Shown: in pieces, positions 33,291 to 45,368 of the stretch
Layout of the letters: each line of letters opens with the position of its first letter
Numbering within the stretch: position 1 is the stretch's first letter
From: Apostichopus japonicus
Lineage: Eukaryota; Echinodermata; Holothuroidea; Aspidochirotida; Stichopodidae
NCBI RefSeq assembly: GCF_037975245.1
Contig: NC_092577.1
Coordinates: 5,368,001 to 5,432,000 of the forward strand
Direction of reading: 5' to 3'
DNA: 64,000 nt
Position numbers and translations under genes: made by a program
Notes under the pieces: generated by a model
Told to the model about the DNA's origin: nothing
The model's database searches: none
What the model saw: the letters and a program-made list of their open reading frames with translations, nothing else

Positions 33291-34800
33291 CCAACTATGG
33301 CCTTAGGTAAACGAAAAAATGTTGTGACATTCATAAGAGTGCTTAGGGTGTTTTGCTGTTGCTTTCTTGCAGTTTTCATCCAACGATTTTTGCTTATTAC
33401 CAAACAGTTTCACTGTCCATTAGTTTACAAGTTATGAATGTTATAGCGCTTGTTTTCAAGAAGGCTGATTCAATTTGCAGATAAATATATGCGGAATCAA
33501 GGTCGTTATAATTTGATAGCAACATATACATGAAGTCCCAAACATGTTAAAAAAAAGTAAGCCTATATATGTCTTATAACTTAACACACATTAAAACATA
33601 TTAATTAATTATATTGCATAATCCATTGAAATTAAAGTTACGCTTTACACACGCTGTTACAACATAGTACATGTTTTAAATACCTACAATGTTCTGCACT
33701 GTACGATACTCACATAGCGTTTCAATGAAACAGCAAGTTAGACACGTACCATCTCTCGATGGTACGAGTTACAGACAAACAAACTTAACCTTTTAGTACC
33801 CTCGATTAGTTTCATCCGTGGATCGTTTCACTTTAGTTCGGTAGAGATCTCATTAAATATATGTACTTCATAATAAAATACAGCCATGCCAATGGCGAGT
33901 TCTTGTTAATATCTTTATGTTAACGATGATGTCAGTAAATCTTATGATGTATCAAACAAATATATTACACACTTTTCTTATAACATGAATTTGGAACTAC
34001 TAACGAAATATGTGAGAATTTAATATCATCCATTCCGATATTTTATGAACACTGTATTTAAAATATGTAGGCCTACAATGACTTATGTACTTTTACAATC
34101 GCTTGGTCAAATATCATTACATGCTAATACTATAACTGATAGATTTAGGTTCATGCTTATCTATACGAAATATCGTTTTATACTGTATAACACAAAATTG
34201 TGAAAGGTTTAAAATTTGTCAAACTTCTTTCCAGTCAAAATGGAAGCAAAAATATTCAGATAGAAACAGTAAGAAAATACTTACGTATACTTCAGGCGGC
34301 AAATGTAAGTTGATATTCATGAAACTTGAGAGATTCTTATACCAACCGGTCTGCAAGAAAAACAACAAAATACAATTTAGGAGATAAAACTATTCGGATA
34401 CGAATATCATCACAATTGATCATAAAATTTAAAGACCTAAGGATGCTGAACTGTATGATACTTATATGACGTTTCTTGTAGTCTGTAATGCAGCTAAATT
34501 TCACATCTCTTATCTCGGTTGTCTCATACGGATTTTCGTAGAAAACACCATCCGCCTTGAAGAACAAAACGGGAATATGAAAACTTTTCCGCTAACATAT
34601 GTCAGGAGCACGTCACACAGTAGCGATCGTTGTACGACAATTGAATGAGAACATTATCCTCGCACACACTTGCACTTTGCCTTTGCGCTAACGCCCATTA
34701 ATCGTGGTAAATTTCGCGTAATCGGTATCATATAACCGGTCTTATAACGTTGCTGTTGCCACGTACGCATAGCCCTACATTGAATAAAATGTTATACACT
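33291..34800 (-). pseudogene. Orphan VLIG 5' leader, copy B
   Basis: 33905-34370 is a diverged copy of the gene 1 leader (21075-21500), including the minus-strand splice donor at 34279-34284. 33299-33385 copies 21849-21925, and 34480-34785 copies 29500-29790. No VLIG coding sequence lies where it would be expected on the lower-coordinate side, so this is a leader without a gene. It is non-coding. Confidence 0.65.
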
Positions 34801-36471
34801 GTTCAAACACGAGCTAAAATTAACTATGGCCTATTTGGTCTCGATAATAATCATGGGGGTGCGCGTGTTTGAGAGTGTGTGTGACGTCTTGCTCTTAAAC
34901 ACGATATCTCAAGTAGAAAAGCTTGGACCAAACTCATATTTGGTGAGTAGGTGTACAACATTAAGTAAAAGAATCGAATTGTTTCAGAGAAGGTCAAAGG
35001 TCATTCGGGGTCACTAGGGGTCAAAAGAAAATGTAACACGATATCTCAAGAAGGGAATATGGATTCATTAACAGTCTTTTATAATCTGTTTTGAGCAACT
35101 TTAGGATAGAGGAATAGGTACCGTGTTATGTGAGGGTGTACGGTTTACCGAGATTTGATCAAATATGATTTAAAAGCAAAGGGAATCTTTGACATCATAT
35201 GTATCATCGGACTGTTATTTTTATGGTGTGTGAGGTTACATTTTCTCTTTATGCACAAACTTGTTTAATCACTTGAGAGTTCAGCTAAGTAAATGTTTTG
35301 GTAGTACTGATCATTTACGATCAATAAGCAAACCCTCTGGAATTTTTTTTAAATATTTTAATTTTAGCTACTTGCTCTCGTTTTATTTGCAGAAATTAGA
35401 GAGGCTGGGTAACTTAACAGACACTGTGCAACTGTTGACATTGTTGATATTACAAACCAAATTTTTTGTGGCAATATCGGAAATTTCTTGCTGTTCGTGG
35501 CATATAACTAGATCATCATCGTCATCGTCATCGTCGTCGTCGTCGTCGTCGCCTTCGCCGTCGTCGTCGTGATCGATTTTAACTATGACATCTTTTACTT
35601 AAGTCTTCCTTTTGATTTCCGTGTGTCCCACTCTATCCCTCGGTGCTAACATGTAGCATTTTTCTTTGCATTGTTATTTGTGTTGTTATTAGCTTTTTCC
35701 CTGGTCGCAGTCCAAGTTTTCGCTCCATATGTCATCGTGGTTAGAACTCACTGATCTCACTGTTTAAGTTATTGTAAAATATTTACATTCAAGCGGCATG
35801 CAGGTGGAACTGTTCAAAATTTCTTTGAATTTGGACGAACATTGGGCAATGCGTTCTTCTAAGTTTTTGCTCAGAAAGAGTCGAACATAGCACTTTCACC
35901 TTGTAACGCAGTTGCCTTTGTGACGTCATGGACTGAACAAGTTTGAACCAAAGTTCATAAATTTGAGGATGTGTCTGGTTCGCATAACGACAAAGAAGAA
36001 AGCCTAGTTATCATATAAAGTGAGTGAAGAAAAACAAATTTAAGTAATGCTAGGACTCATTACCAGTCGGAATTTGAGAAGGATCGTCGTCGCTAGTATT
36101 TTGCATGCAAAGCTACAACAGCGCTGACCAAACTGCTTTTCACGAACATCTTCGTAGCAGATGGCACTTGTTTACAACATTTTTGTCAGGATAGAGTGCA
36201 CCTTAGACGTTAGGACCCGAAAGCAGATCATAAATACCTGCATAAAAATATATATATGCAAACCTTAGTTCTCATATTTGGCATGTTAGTTTGTGGCATA
36301 GATAGGAATGTAGACTTTGCTGACCTTTAACCTTCAATGACTATTGTAAACACTTTACTGTGTAACCGATGTAATAATAAGACGCATTTGCGCAGTTAGC
36401 CGTCAACCTGACAGCAGAATTACGCTGGGAAGCATTGTAAGTTGGTAGCTTAAATACGGCTACTTATAGTG
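34801..36471. repeat. Duplicated flank sequence, copy B
   Basis: 35455-36470 matches 62435-63470 at many points (for example GCTCAGAAAGAGTCGAACATA and TTAGCCGTCAACCTGACAG) and is interrupted at 36477 by the LTR retrotransposon. A (GTC/ATC)n triplet tract lies at 35515-35572 and has a shorter counterpart at 62495-62560. No gene recognised. Confidence 0.7.
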
Positions 36472-36476
36472 CTCCC

Positions 36477-36742
36477 TGTAAACTTGTTAGAATGAATAAA
36501 TAACTATAATGCAATAATTACACAAGACAGGCTATTCCAGTTGTTGAGGCTCTGTATTCAATAGTAAATATGTGTATATAGTACTATAGTAGAACAATCT
36601 GTTATATAAGCTCATTTACTCTTAAATCCATATATGGGCATAGATAGGCTAGGATGGTGGCTGGGTCAGGGTAGGTATGTAACCTCCAGGTAGGACTGGC
36701 AGTGGTTGGTCTAAACTGCAGGTTGCAGTACAATATGTTACA
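36477..36742 (-). repeat. 3' LTR
   Basis: 266 bp, ending on the minus strand in ...CAAGTTTACA. It differs from the other LTR at about nine positions by eye. A polypurine tract (minus-strand AAAAGGGAGA, 36743-36752) adjoins it on the internal side, as expected for a 3' LTR. Confidence 0.92.
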
Positions 36743-36874
36743 TCTCCCTTTTGTTGTAAGTTAGATAATGTCACAACAACTAGAGTATAAAATACAATGA
36801 CTACATGAAATTTTAACATAGTGGTTAAATACAAACATTATAGTGGTTAAATACAAAGATTAAGAATATCTTAT

Positions 36875-37202
36875 TTACATGACGTAGTCCTTGGCCCAGA
36901 CCGGTGTTGTTTTTAGTCTAGAGCTTCTACGTATCTCTTCATTAGTCTCAGTATTCTCTCGCATGTCTCTCTCCTCACTTTTTGGGTCAACAAGCTGCAT
37001 GTCTAGCTCTTTTAATGGGTCATAGTTTTCCTTAGTTTTACGAAGGTGTTTACGGTTTCGACGATAATTTGTACCATCAAGTGTTTCGACAATGTATGAG
37101 CGGGGTTGACCAGTTCGAGAAGTCACTGTTGCTGGGACCCACTTCTTTTCTGTTTGCATTCTTATGTTTTCACCGGGATATAGTTGGGCTAGGGGTCTTG
37201 CT
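36875..37202 (-). pseudogene. Retrotransposon integrase, C-terminal part
   Basis: Continuation of the integrase interrupted by the 37203-40580 transposon. It reads PLAQLYPGENIRM, KKWVPATVTSRTGQPRSY and IVETLDGTNYRRNRKHLRK, the small C-terminal fold of Ty3/gypsy integrases, and ends with an acidic tail and a stop at 36875. No chromodomain is present. The element's polypurine tract and 3' LTR follow. Confidence 0.85.
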
Positions 37203-40200
37203 TATGGAACGCCAAAAGAACCACAGGTGGCGCTACTACTCTAAACAGGAGGTGCTACTACCCTAAACAGGAGGTGCTACTACCCTAAACAGGGGGTGCT
37301 ACTACTCTTATTAGGAGGTGCTACTACTCTAAACAGGAGGTGCTACTACTCCTAAGTGACGATGCTACTGTAAAAAGGAGGCGCTACTACTCTAAATAGG
37401 CGATGCTGCCACTACTACAGGCGGCGATGCTACTGTAACTTAGTGGCGCTACTACCCTAAACGGAAGGTGCTACTACCCTGTAACCAAGGTGTGTTTCCA
37501 AGGCGTGTTTCCAAAACAATATGCACACGGGGTCAACGAAGGTCACTCTTCGGTTTTCCTACATATACATATTCATGTCTGTACAGATTGAGAGTATCAA
37601 CGGTTACTACCATATGAAACGTTAGTTTCGATATTAACTTGTGGGAAAATTCAAACAGTTTACGCGAAAAATAATCTATATTATAATTACAAAGAATGTC
37701 GTTCAACGTGGACGAGATGATACGCGAATACGTTAGGATGGTTTTTATGAACCAACAAATGACTGAAATGTTGGACGTAATTGTAACAACAACTGAGGGG
37801 AGACGTCGCGATTTGCACCTACGAAAAAAAAATTGGAATGCCGAACTTAGTCGTCAGTGATGTTTTATTTCCTTAAATGTAACTCAAACAGACTCAGGAC
37901 AGCCAATTCTAGATAGTATATGCTAAATAACCGTGTAGTAACAATCAACCAATTGTACAATCACATCTAGTAATATATTAATCGTACATCTTATAGTTCA
38001 ACTGTCAGAGTTGTGTAAAAATACATCGTTTTCAATCCAAAGAGGCAAAGGTTTCCCGATTGATCGAACGAAATATGTTCTACATGTATCTTAATGATAA
38101 TGGTAGTATATAATAGTAACCAATGCGTCAAAGTAAATGGGGCTGACGTTTCGATCCTAGCAAGATCTTTTCAGAGGCTGGATGACAAGTGCATTATGTA
38201 TTTATATTAGTTTTACAATAGTAACTAAGTATTATTTTTAACGTTGTAATAAGAAGGTATGTTCTCTCCTTGGTTCTCCTTCTTCAAAGTATTATCAGAA
38301 AGTGATTAATGACTATTTCGGCGTAGAATACCATTTAAGGGCTGATCAATGGCGTATGAAAGGAGAGGAGCAGGGGACCATACCTCCATGGTCTGTCCGA
38401 AGGGTAACGTTTTAGTCGGGGTGGGGGGGGGTGGGGATGGTCTTTCGGGGAAAGTTTCTGTGAAAACAAACAACAACTTTTGAATTTTATATCTTCAAAA
38501 TTTAAAGTTTTAACATACACAACCGTGTATATATATAATCCTAATTATTTACCTAATTTGATTTAGGCTAAACATACATTTGAGGCCTGAATTGTGTAAC
38601 TTTCTTCCAAGAGCACTCCGCAGAAAAATATACATTCATGAAACCCATAGTCACAGCCCGTTTTTAAGGTCTATGCCTCAACATATAATTCGGGAAACGG
38701 TTGGAATTTAGTCCCCACCTTTGGAATTATGTGTCCGTGACTGGGGCGCGGGTAGGCTATAACGTTTCTAGAAGTTCTATGCCAGATTTACCATGATTAC
38801 AATTTACCTAACCCATACAATCTTGTAGGGTAGATTGTGTTTGAGGAACGTAATAAGCTTGGCGTGGTGAAACCAAGGAGCTGTTACTTGGAGAGCTCCC
38901 TGCCAGGATGACAGTATATAGATACACTAAGTGACACAATACAACACTTTTAAGTATGACAGTCTTTCATATACTTATTTTAGTAACATAGTTAATGGCT
39001 CATGCATATATTTAAACCTGTAACAAGAGTCACAGAGTAAAGGACCCCCTAGCCGCCCCCCCCCCCAACACAAAATAAATCATACTAATGTTTACATGGT
39101 GATACACATTTTCCTTACGGAAGGGTTTGCAACCGCGCCACAATGAGTAACAATAATGGGTTGATAGAAAAACGTTATTTTAACCAAGGAATTGATACGT
39201 AACTCATTGGTTCTACCATGGAAGTCTGATCAATACTTCGGTTCAACCGATGACAGGTTTCTTTGAATAATAATAATAACTGCATCGAGGTCACTATGGC
39301 GCGAGAAAGCGGAATATATTACGTACAAATATATATATATATATATGATGTACTTGCGAAATACATCATGGTTAACTTCAAAAATAAATGTTAGACATAT
39401 TTATATATATGTTTACACATATATACTACCTGAAAATTATATTTATTCCTTAAAGTATATATTTATATATTCTCCAGGCGAACAGGAAGTATTTTCTTAA
39501 TATCAAATATGTATTCTGTGCAAAAATATTCTCTTACAGTAAATATTCTGTCAAAAATATGTATTCTCTAACACAAAAAATATTTTTTCTCTGCCAAGAA
39601 TATATTTATTCTCTAAGAGAAAAATATGTATTCTTTAAAGAAATATATATATAACCTTTTCAAAAAGTATTTCAATGCTGTGACCGAAAACTATTTTCTC
39701 TTACAAAATATATAAATTCTGTGACAGAAAATATATATATTCCATAGAAAAAAGTATTGTCTGTGCAAATTTTTATTCTTTGTAAGAAAAAAAAAAATAT
39801 TCTCTAACAACAAAGTTCTATTCTGTGCAAAAAATCTATTCTGTAAGATATATATATATATATATATATATATATGCTAAACAAAGTATGTGCTCTGTAA
39901 GTGCCATCTGAGATGTTTTGTTGTTCAGTAACTTCAGTGACCAGCTTATACAGTCTAACGTTAACATCACTACCAACTATCCTACTTACGCGCTATATCT
40001 GGACGCCATGATTGCAGTACTGCTGCTATACGTATGTTATACGATATGTTAATGGACTGCGGCTAGATACAGTACAGCTTTGCTGTTGATCGTATCGTCG
40101 TACTATCATGTGCAATGTGATTACGCAATAACCACACGCGGCGTGGAGATTGACCTTCACGATTACCCCTCTGTGCATATTGTTTTGGAAACACGCCTTG

Positions 40201-40580
40201 GAAACACGCCTTGGATACAGGGTAGTAGCGTCTCCAATTTGGAGTAGTAGCACCTTCCGTTTAGGGTAGTAGCGCCACTAATTTACAGAAGCATCGCCGC
40301 CTGTAGTAGTAGTGGCATAGCCTATTTAGAGTAGCGCCTCCTTTTACAGTAGCATCGTCACTTAGGAGTAGTAGCACCTCCTGTTTAGAGTAGTAGCACC
40401 TCCTGTTTAGAGTAGTAGCACCTCCTAATAGGAGTAGTAGCACCCCCTGTTTAGAGTAGTAGCACCTCCTAATAAGAGTAGTAGCACCCCCTGTTTAGGG
40501 TAGTAGCACCTCCTGTTTAGGGTAGTAGCACCTCCTGTTTAGAGAAGTAGCGCCACCTGTAGTCCTTTTGGCGTTCCATA
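37203..40580. mobile_element. DNA transposon with repeat-built inverted ends, nested in integrase
   Basis: 3378 bp with ends TATGGAACGCCAAAAG in inverted orientation and an exact 6-bp target duplication CTTGCT (37197-37202, 40581-40586). The integrase reading frame resumes across the two flanks (DRQA, then RPLAQ), which confirms the borders. The inverted ends extend about 340-430 bp and consist largely of tandem copies of a roughly 20-bp unit, GGTGCTACTACTCTAAACAG (37225-37480; inverted at 40220-40560), then GGCGTGTTTCCAA copies. A 54-codon plus-strand frame from ATG 37696 (MSFNVDEMIREYV...) is the only coding hint. 39440-39880 holds an AT-rich TATTCTCT/AAAAATATGT minisatellite. Superfamily not identified; no transposase seen. 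Confidence 0.85.
38142..38176 (-). ncRNA. Degenerate hammerhead-like motif
   Basis: On the minus strand: CTGAAAA, a GATC-based stem with loop, then GAAAC and CGTCAG. This resembles the hammerhead core CUGANGA-stem II-GAAAC found in Penelope-type termini, but the conserved G of the first box is A, so catalysis is unlikely. It lies inside the 37203-40580 transposon. Confidence 0.3.
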
Positions 40581-40586
40581 CTTGCT

Positions 40587-41340
40587 TGCCTGTCAAAGAA
40601 GGTTTTCTGTGTTTGTCGTTTTTCAGCAAGTCGTTTGGTTTACAGTGTCCAGTTTCAATATACGGGGATGCAGGAGCCGTTCACTATTGGGTAGTCTTGT
40701 TTTAGTTCTGTGTCGAAATAGTCGTTGGGCGGGTGACCCGAGGATGTCATCTCTGGGGGTATTGCGATACTCAAGCAATGCTAAATATGGGTCTTCACCA
40801 TCCTCCTTTGTCTTTGTAAGCAAAGCCTTTGCTATCTGCACATCCTTTTCGGCCATACCATTCGACTGAGGGTGGTACGGACTAGAGGTTGTATGGTGAA
40901 ATTGAAACAAATGTGAAAATTCAGAAAAACAATTACTGCTAAATTGTGGCCCGTTGTCACTTACAAGTGTGTCTGGTATCCCATGTCGTGCAAATTGAGA
41001 CTTCAAATTTGTTATTACAGTTTCGCTTTTCGTGTTTGGGAGATTCGCCATTTCAAAATATCCCGAATAGTAATCAATCAAAATTAAATAATCTTTACCA
41101 TTCCATTCAAACAAATCTGCACCAATTTTTTTGCCCATGGCCTTGTTGGAACATCATGCGGCGTCAGGGGTTCTTTGGTGTTTTGATTTCTGTATTTGTT
41201 ACAAATCTCACATTTAGATATAACATCTTCAATCTCAGCATTCATCTGAGGCCAGAATAGAACATCCCTGGCCCTTTGTTTGCATTTTTCAATGAGAAAA
41301 TGAGCGCTATGAATTTGCGCCAGGATGTCACGCCTCATTT
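40587..41340 (-). pseudogene. Retrotransposon integrase, core part
   Basis: Two overlapping frames. First the zinc-binding domain: MRRDILAQIHSAHF, then RARDVLFWPQM and CEIC (H-x3-H and C-x2-C kept in degenerate form). Then, after a frameshift near a T-run at 41127-41133, the catalytic core: GADLFEWNGKDYLILIDYYS (first Asp), LVSDNGPQFSS (second Asp) and PYHPQSNGMAEKDV (Glu). This keeps the D,D,E triad of retroviral-type integrases. A second frameshift near 40645 is needed to follow RLAEKRQTQKTFFDRQ to the insertion point of the nested transposon. The frameshifts make it a pseudogene. Confidence 0.9.
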
Positions 41341-41660
41341 TAAGTGGAAAGATAACTTTATCACCCCTGAATAGTATCTCGTCATTGACAGTAATTTCAT
41401 GCTTGTAGCTCCAATAAGGCCTTGCGCAGACTGAAAGTTCTGACCGTGTCTCAGGCCAACCCTCTCAGATAGAGTTTGCAAACTAATGTCCTCTACTGTG
41501 AGTTGTCTTAGTTTAATAACTTATCATTGACATAGGAAGCATCTGAATCTGAGCTATTTCAAATGCTTTCTCCCCTAGACTATAGAGAGCTGAACTTTCC
41601 AGTTTTTGTCTGTTTTCGAGCCTTTCGCCTTTTCCACTTTTGTCATACCGATAAAAAATT
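41341..41660 (-). other. Gag-integrase deletion junction
   Basis: About 320 bp between the Gag stop and the integrase zinc finger. In Ty3/gypsy elements protease, RT and RNase H (roughly 2.5 kb) should lie here. What remains reads partly as the linker before integrase (frame-shifted PYWSYKHEITVNDEILFRG-like sequence near 41365-41420). Confidence 0.7.
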
Positions 41661-42503
41661 CTATTCACTGTCAGTGTCCGATCCAGTCGCTTGGTTTATC
41701 ACTCGAATGTCTTTTTGACTTTGAGATCTCTGCTTCTTGCTGTTGCTTTGCGTGTACACCAATTTTTGATTGTTTCGGCATACCACGGCAAAGTGATTTA
41801 GTTTTCCACACGAGTTGCATTTGGCACCTATCGCGGGACAGTCATGTTCCCTATCCCAAGATCGGCCACATTTGTAACAGTTTCTATTACCACTACTGGT
41901 TTGCGATTTTTGTGACTTTCCTCGTGTGTTAGAGTTATACGATCTTACCTGGTGTATTGGTAAGTTTGTCTCCCCTGCCGATGATTTCATTTGCGCCAAA
42001 GTCGCTTCACTGGCGCGGCAAATGTCGATCGCTTTGCCAAGTGTTAAAGACTCCTCCCTAAGAAGACGTCTGCGTACTTGGTCATCGTGTATGCCGCAAA
42101 CAATTCGATCGCGAATCAAACCGTCAGTGAGTTCCCCGAATTCGCATCCTTTAGATTTGTTTTTCAAATCCGTAACGTATTGGTCGATGGGCTCACTCGA
42201 CTTTTGGTTGCGAGTAATAAAATTATGACGCTCCCAGGTAATGTTTTTTCTTGGCTAACAAAATGCCTCAAACTGATCCATAACTTTATTAAGTTTCCAG
42301 CAATCTCCTTCCTCCTCCCATTTGAAGGAGTTATAGATTTCTACAGCATCCTCCCCAGCAATGTGAAGTAGTGCTGAAGTTTTTACTTTATCTGTTTTAG
42401 CGCTTAGTCCACTAGCTTCCAGATATAGGAGCAACATCTGTCTCCATTTTCTCCAGTTCTCAGCCAGATTTCCTTGCAGACTTAATGAACTTGGCTGCTT
42501 TAA
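41661..42503 (-). pseudogene. Retrotransposon Gag, main part
   Basis: Matrix/capsid-like part KQPSSLSLQGNLAENWRKW and ALLHIAGEDAVEIYNSF, one in-frame TAG (about 42252-42254), then RDRIVCGIHDDQVRRRLL and ICRASEATLAQM, followed by a nucleocapsid with an unusual Cys knuckle (CYKCGRSWDREHDC) and a canonical CCHC knuckle (CNSCGKLNHFAVVC, ~41780-41825). The first four codons and the true start (ATG, minus strand, 45768-45770) lie on the far side of the TTAA-flanked transposon. An apparent ATG at 42510-42512 belongs to the transposon end and is not the original start. Confidence 0.9.
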
Positions 42504-42845
42504 AGTGGCCATGACACGAAAATTTCAAAGTCCTATATTTTTGGGATCCATCAAAGAATGTTCTCTAGAACATGTATCAACCAATCTGCCAGTTTAAAAC
42601 TTGATTTTTCAAGTCGAAAATTGAGAATGAATTTACCCTCTTCGGCGTTTGAAACTTTGTTTACTCGAAAACTTTCCGATTCGCATGACGTCATGTGACC
42701 TCATGTTATGAACACGATTGTTGTCGCTGTTTACGATCCTCCGAACATAACATTCACGTACACATTAGACAAGTACACATACCACTAGTAGTTACTAAAC
42801 AAAACACCGATCACAAGTGCGATATCAAATCAAAATATCCTGTGA

Positions 42846-43853
42846 AATGGCGGATCCAGAAGCAATTGCGGCAACCGAAGTTCAAAGTGATAGTGGTTCT
42901 TCACCAGGCAGTGAAATTGGGCTATAATTAGGGTGCCCTTTCTCATATTCGAAGCAGAGAGTGAAGGCGATGATCATGCCAATATTGAACCGAACGTTGA
43001 GGGTGGACCTGAGATGTTAGAACCGTATCAGTTCGAGCCTGTTAAACGAGCCGAAATTAAAGCTCCACAAAATATCGAAGAAGAAACCCGTTCGAAACGA
43101 TTGCAAGGAACATACAACGTGGTAAGAATTTATTAACGAAGCATTTAAAATCAAAATCCAGTCCATTTTGTGCATGTGTTGTTGGAATTCGCGGAACTCC
43201 CTAAACCGTATTGTGCGTGTTACGGTAACTTACAACCCATATGTACAGTGTGCTGGCTATATATGTATTCATGCATGTACATATATTTAATAGTAGTGTA
43301 GGGTTGGTTGCATACTGAAAGTTTGGCTCGGGGATGTGAGTTGCATTATGCAGCCATGCTTGATAGGCATATGTGTTATTTCATACTCATTATTACTAGG
43401 CTAGTACTTTGGCCTGGAGTTTTGCAAATCCATTTTCTGAAACAAAAGAATGTTTCATGATACATGGAAGGTGTAAATTCACACATTCACAATTTATGCA
43501 ACCATAACTGTACATTGTATGCCTGCTTGTTATTGTGGACATCATGGCCCAACATTAATACATTTTGAACTTTCATAAAAATTTTCCCCAGGCAGTACAG
43601 ATACATAGCCTACGGTCAACAGGTTCTATTGTACTGGGGGTTCCTAGCAAGACACGTCAGGGTTGTGCTACCATCATGTGCAGTCCAAAGGATCAGAAGT
43701 GAGTTTCCAGCCAATTGTCATTACACTGGATTCAAGTTGCCAGGAGAAAACTCATTTTATAGGAAGCCTTGGCTGAGAAATTCCTCCAGAAACACCTTTT
43801 CTATTCTACGATTGTGTTGGATTATCAATCCGTCAGGGTTCCCTCAGTGTTGA
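42846..43853 (+). pseudogene. P2X7 C-terminal (ballast) domain-like gene, truncated
   Basis: Exon 1 from ATG 42846 reads MADPEAIAATEVQSDSGSSP, then in another frame EPYQFEPVKRAEIKAPQNIE to a good splice donor (GTAAGA after 43121). Exon 2 starts after CCCCAG at 43591 and reads QYRYIAYGQQVLLYWGFLAR then VRVVLPSCAVQRIRSEFP and HYTGFKL, the conserved end of the P2X7 receptor C-terminal domain family. It ends at TGA 43853. The Cys-rich middle of the domain (zinc-binding in P2X7) is missing between the exons, and exon 1 has a frame break near 42925. No ion-channel part is present: this is the soluble-domain family that occurs widely in invertebrates. Location inside a TTAA transposon suggests it is transposon cargo. 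Confidence 0.65.
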
Positions 43854-45014
43854 TATATTGAAATTCAAGACTTTTAATTCAGGATGAAAAGTTATTTTCT
43901 AGACCCAACATCAACAATGAAAGAAAAGGCACGTTTTGAAGCATTTGGACACAAGTATTGGCGTGACCGTGATGTCATATAAGATGTGCATAAGGGAACG
44001 TGCATTGACCTTTTTAGGAGCATTTACCTCCCAGACGTTTGCTTCGTACCTTTAATCTGGAAGCCAAAATATCCATATCACCAATGATATTTGACAGAAA
44101 AGTCATAAAAAAGACTAATGGAAGCAGCAGAACTCTCGAATGTTTAGACTTTGTTTCTTCAGCAGCAGTTGGTTTATTTTACAATCTTTCTTCATAAACT
44201 CAGCAGTACACCCTGTTAATGGTCTTCGATTGTTTTAATGCATGTGATGCTGTGTTTCACGTTGCCCGTCAGTGTTGTACGTGTCGTCGTGCGTGGGTAA
44301 CATTTTTGCATGTGAGTTGCGTCGTGCAGTGTTTCTTGGTTTAAATTACCCTTTGTTGTATTTGCTTCTGGATTATTCTAATTAATTTGTCACAACAATG
44401 ATTGATAGCGATAGACATGCAACTGCTTTGTAGGCTTAAAGCAAAAAGATTCATGTAAGTTGTTTTCTTTAAACCTCCTTTGATGTCACAAATTACATTA
44501 GTGTAATTTAAGAATGATAATGTTTATGGAAAGTACAGTTTTACTTTTATGTTATATAAGACAATGATTGTTGTTAATGTTAGTTTAGTCACAGGCTCGT
44601 TCAGATTGTCCAGAATGACTGTCTAGAACTGATATTGAATAAACTTTGTTCAATGATTTAAGACTTGAACTAGGTTGTGTGAATTTTTGGCTCTGTGTCT
44701 AAAATAAATCGCTTTGAGATTTAAGCACCCCTTTGTAATAAAATCTTTTTACCTACCTATTTTGACCCATCCCCATTACCCCCACTCCCTCCCCAACATA
44801 AAAAATGGTTTTACTGGAATAGAAATAAGAAATTATTGCTATAACTAACTGACCCAGCATATTCCAGACATAAATTGGGGCACTGAGATTTTTTCACAAG
44901 AAGATGTAACCCATCACTTCTGAAGCTAACCTCATAGCTTATTAGTATACAATAGAGCAATGAAGGGGGTGTTAATTTAGATGATACAGCAAAATCTCTT
45001 CGTCTATTGCGACT

Positions 45015-45368
45015 TCAGTGTAGTAACGCTAATACTAGTACTACTAGTGCTCGGCGCGGTACCACCAAAGGATCGCCACTTGCCCCATTGGAGGTTTCGT
45101 GTTCCCCGATCTGGTCTTCAGAGTATTTTTTTTGTGGATTACTTGACAGAAGAATGACTCTTTTATGTCGAACCGTTAAAGTCCATTTTTTTTTATCTAT
45201 TTCATAAAAGAGGAGGGATCGTAGTATGCTTCCGTGAAGTGTTCGCTTCATATACGGAGCTGCATACTGGCTAGGCCCAGTGACATCGGCGCTGGTGTTG
45301 TGCACTAACTTGGTCATAATCGCCGTGTTTTTTTTTCGTCCTTCTGCCATGGATGAACTTAATTGCAT
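45015..45368 (-). CDS. Unrecognised open frame in the TTAA transposon
   Basis: A 117-codon minus-strand frame; a likelier start is the internal ATG at MAEGRKKNTAIM. It is basic and Ser/Lys-rich, with SADVTGPSQYAAPYMKRTLH and HKRVILLSSNPQKKYSEDQI. No family recognised. It lies near the right end of the 42504-45757 element and could be chance or a second transposon product. Confidence 0.25.
   Translation of the reverse strand: MQLSSSMAEGRKKNTAIMTKLVHNTSADVTGPSQYAAPYMKRTLHGSILRSLLFYEIDKKKWTLTVRHKRVILLSSNPQKKYSEDQIGEHETSNGASGDPLVVPRRALVVLVLALLH

Noticed and set aside
42510-42512. ATG at 42512 as the start of the retrotransposon Gag
   Set aside because: It lies within the terminal repeat of the TTAA-flanked transposon. 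The original start is the minus-strand ATG at 45768-45770, which joins the same frame across the TTAA site.
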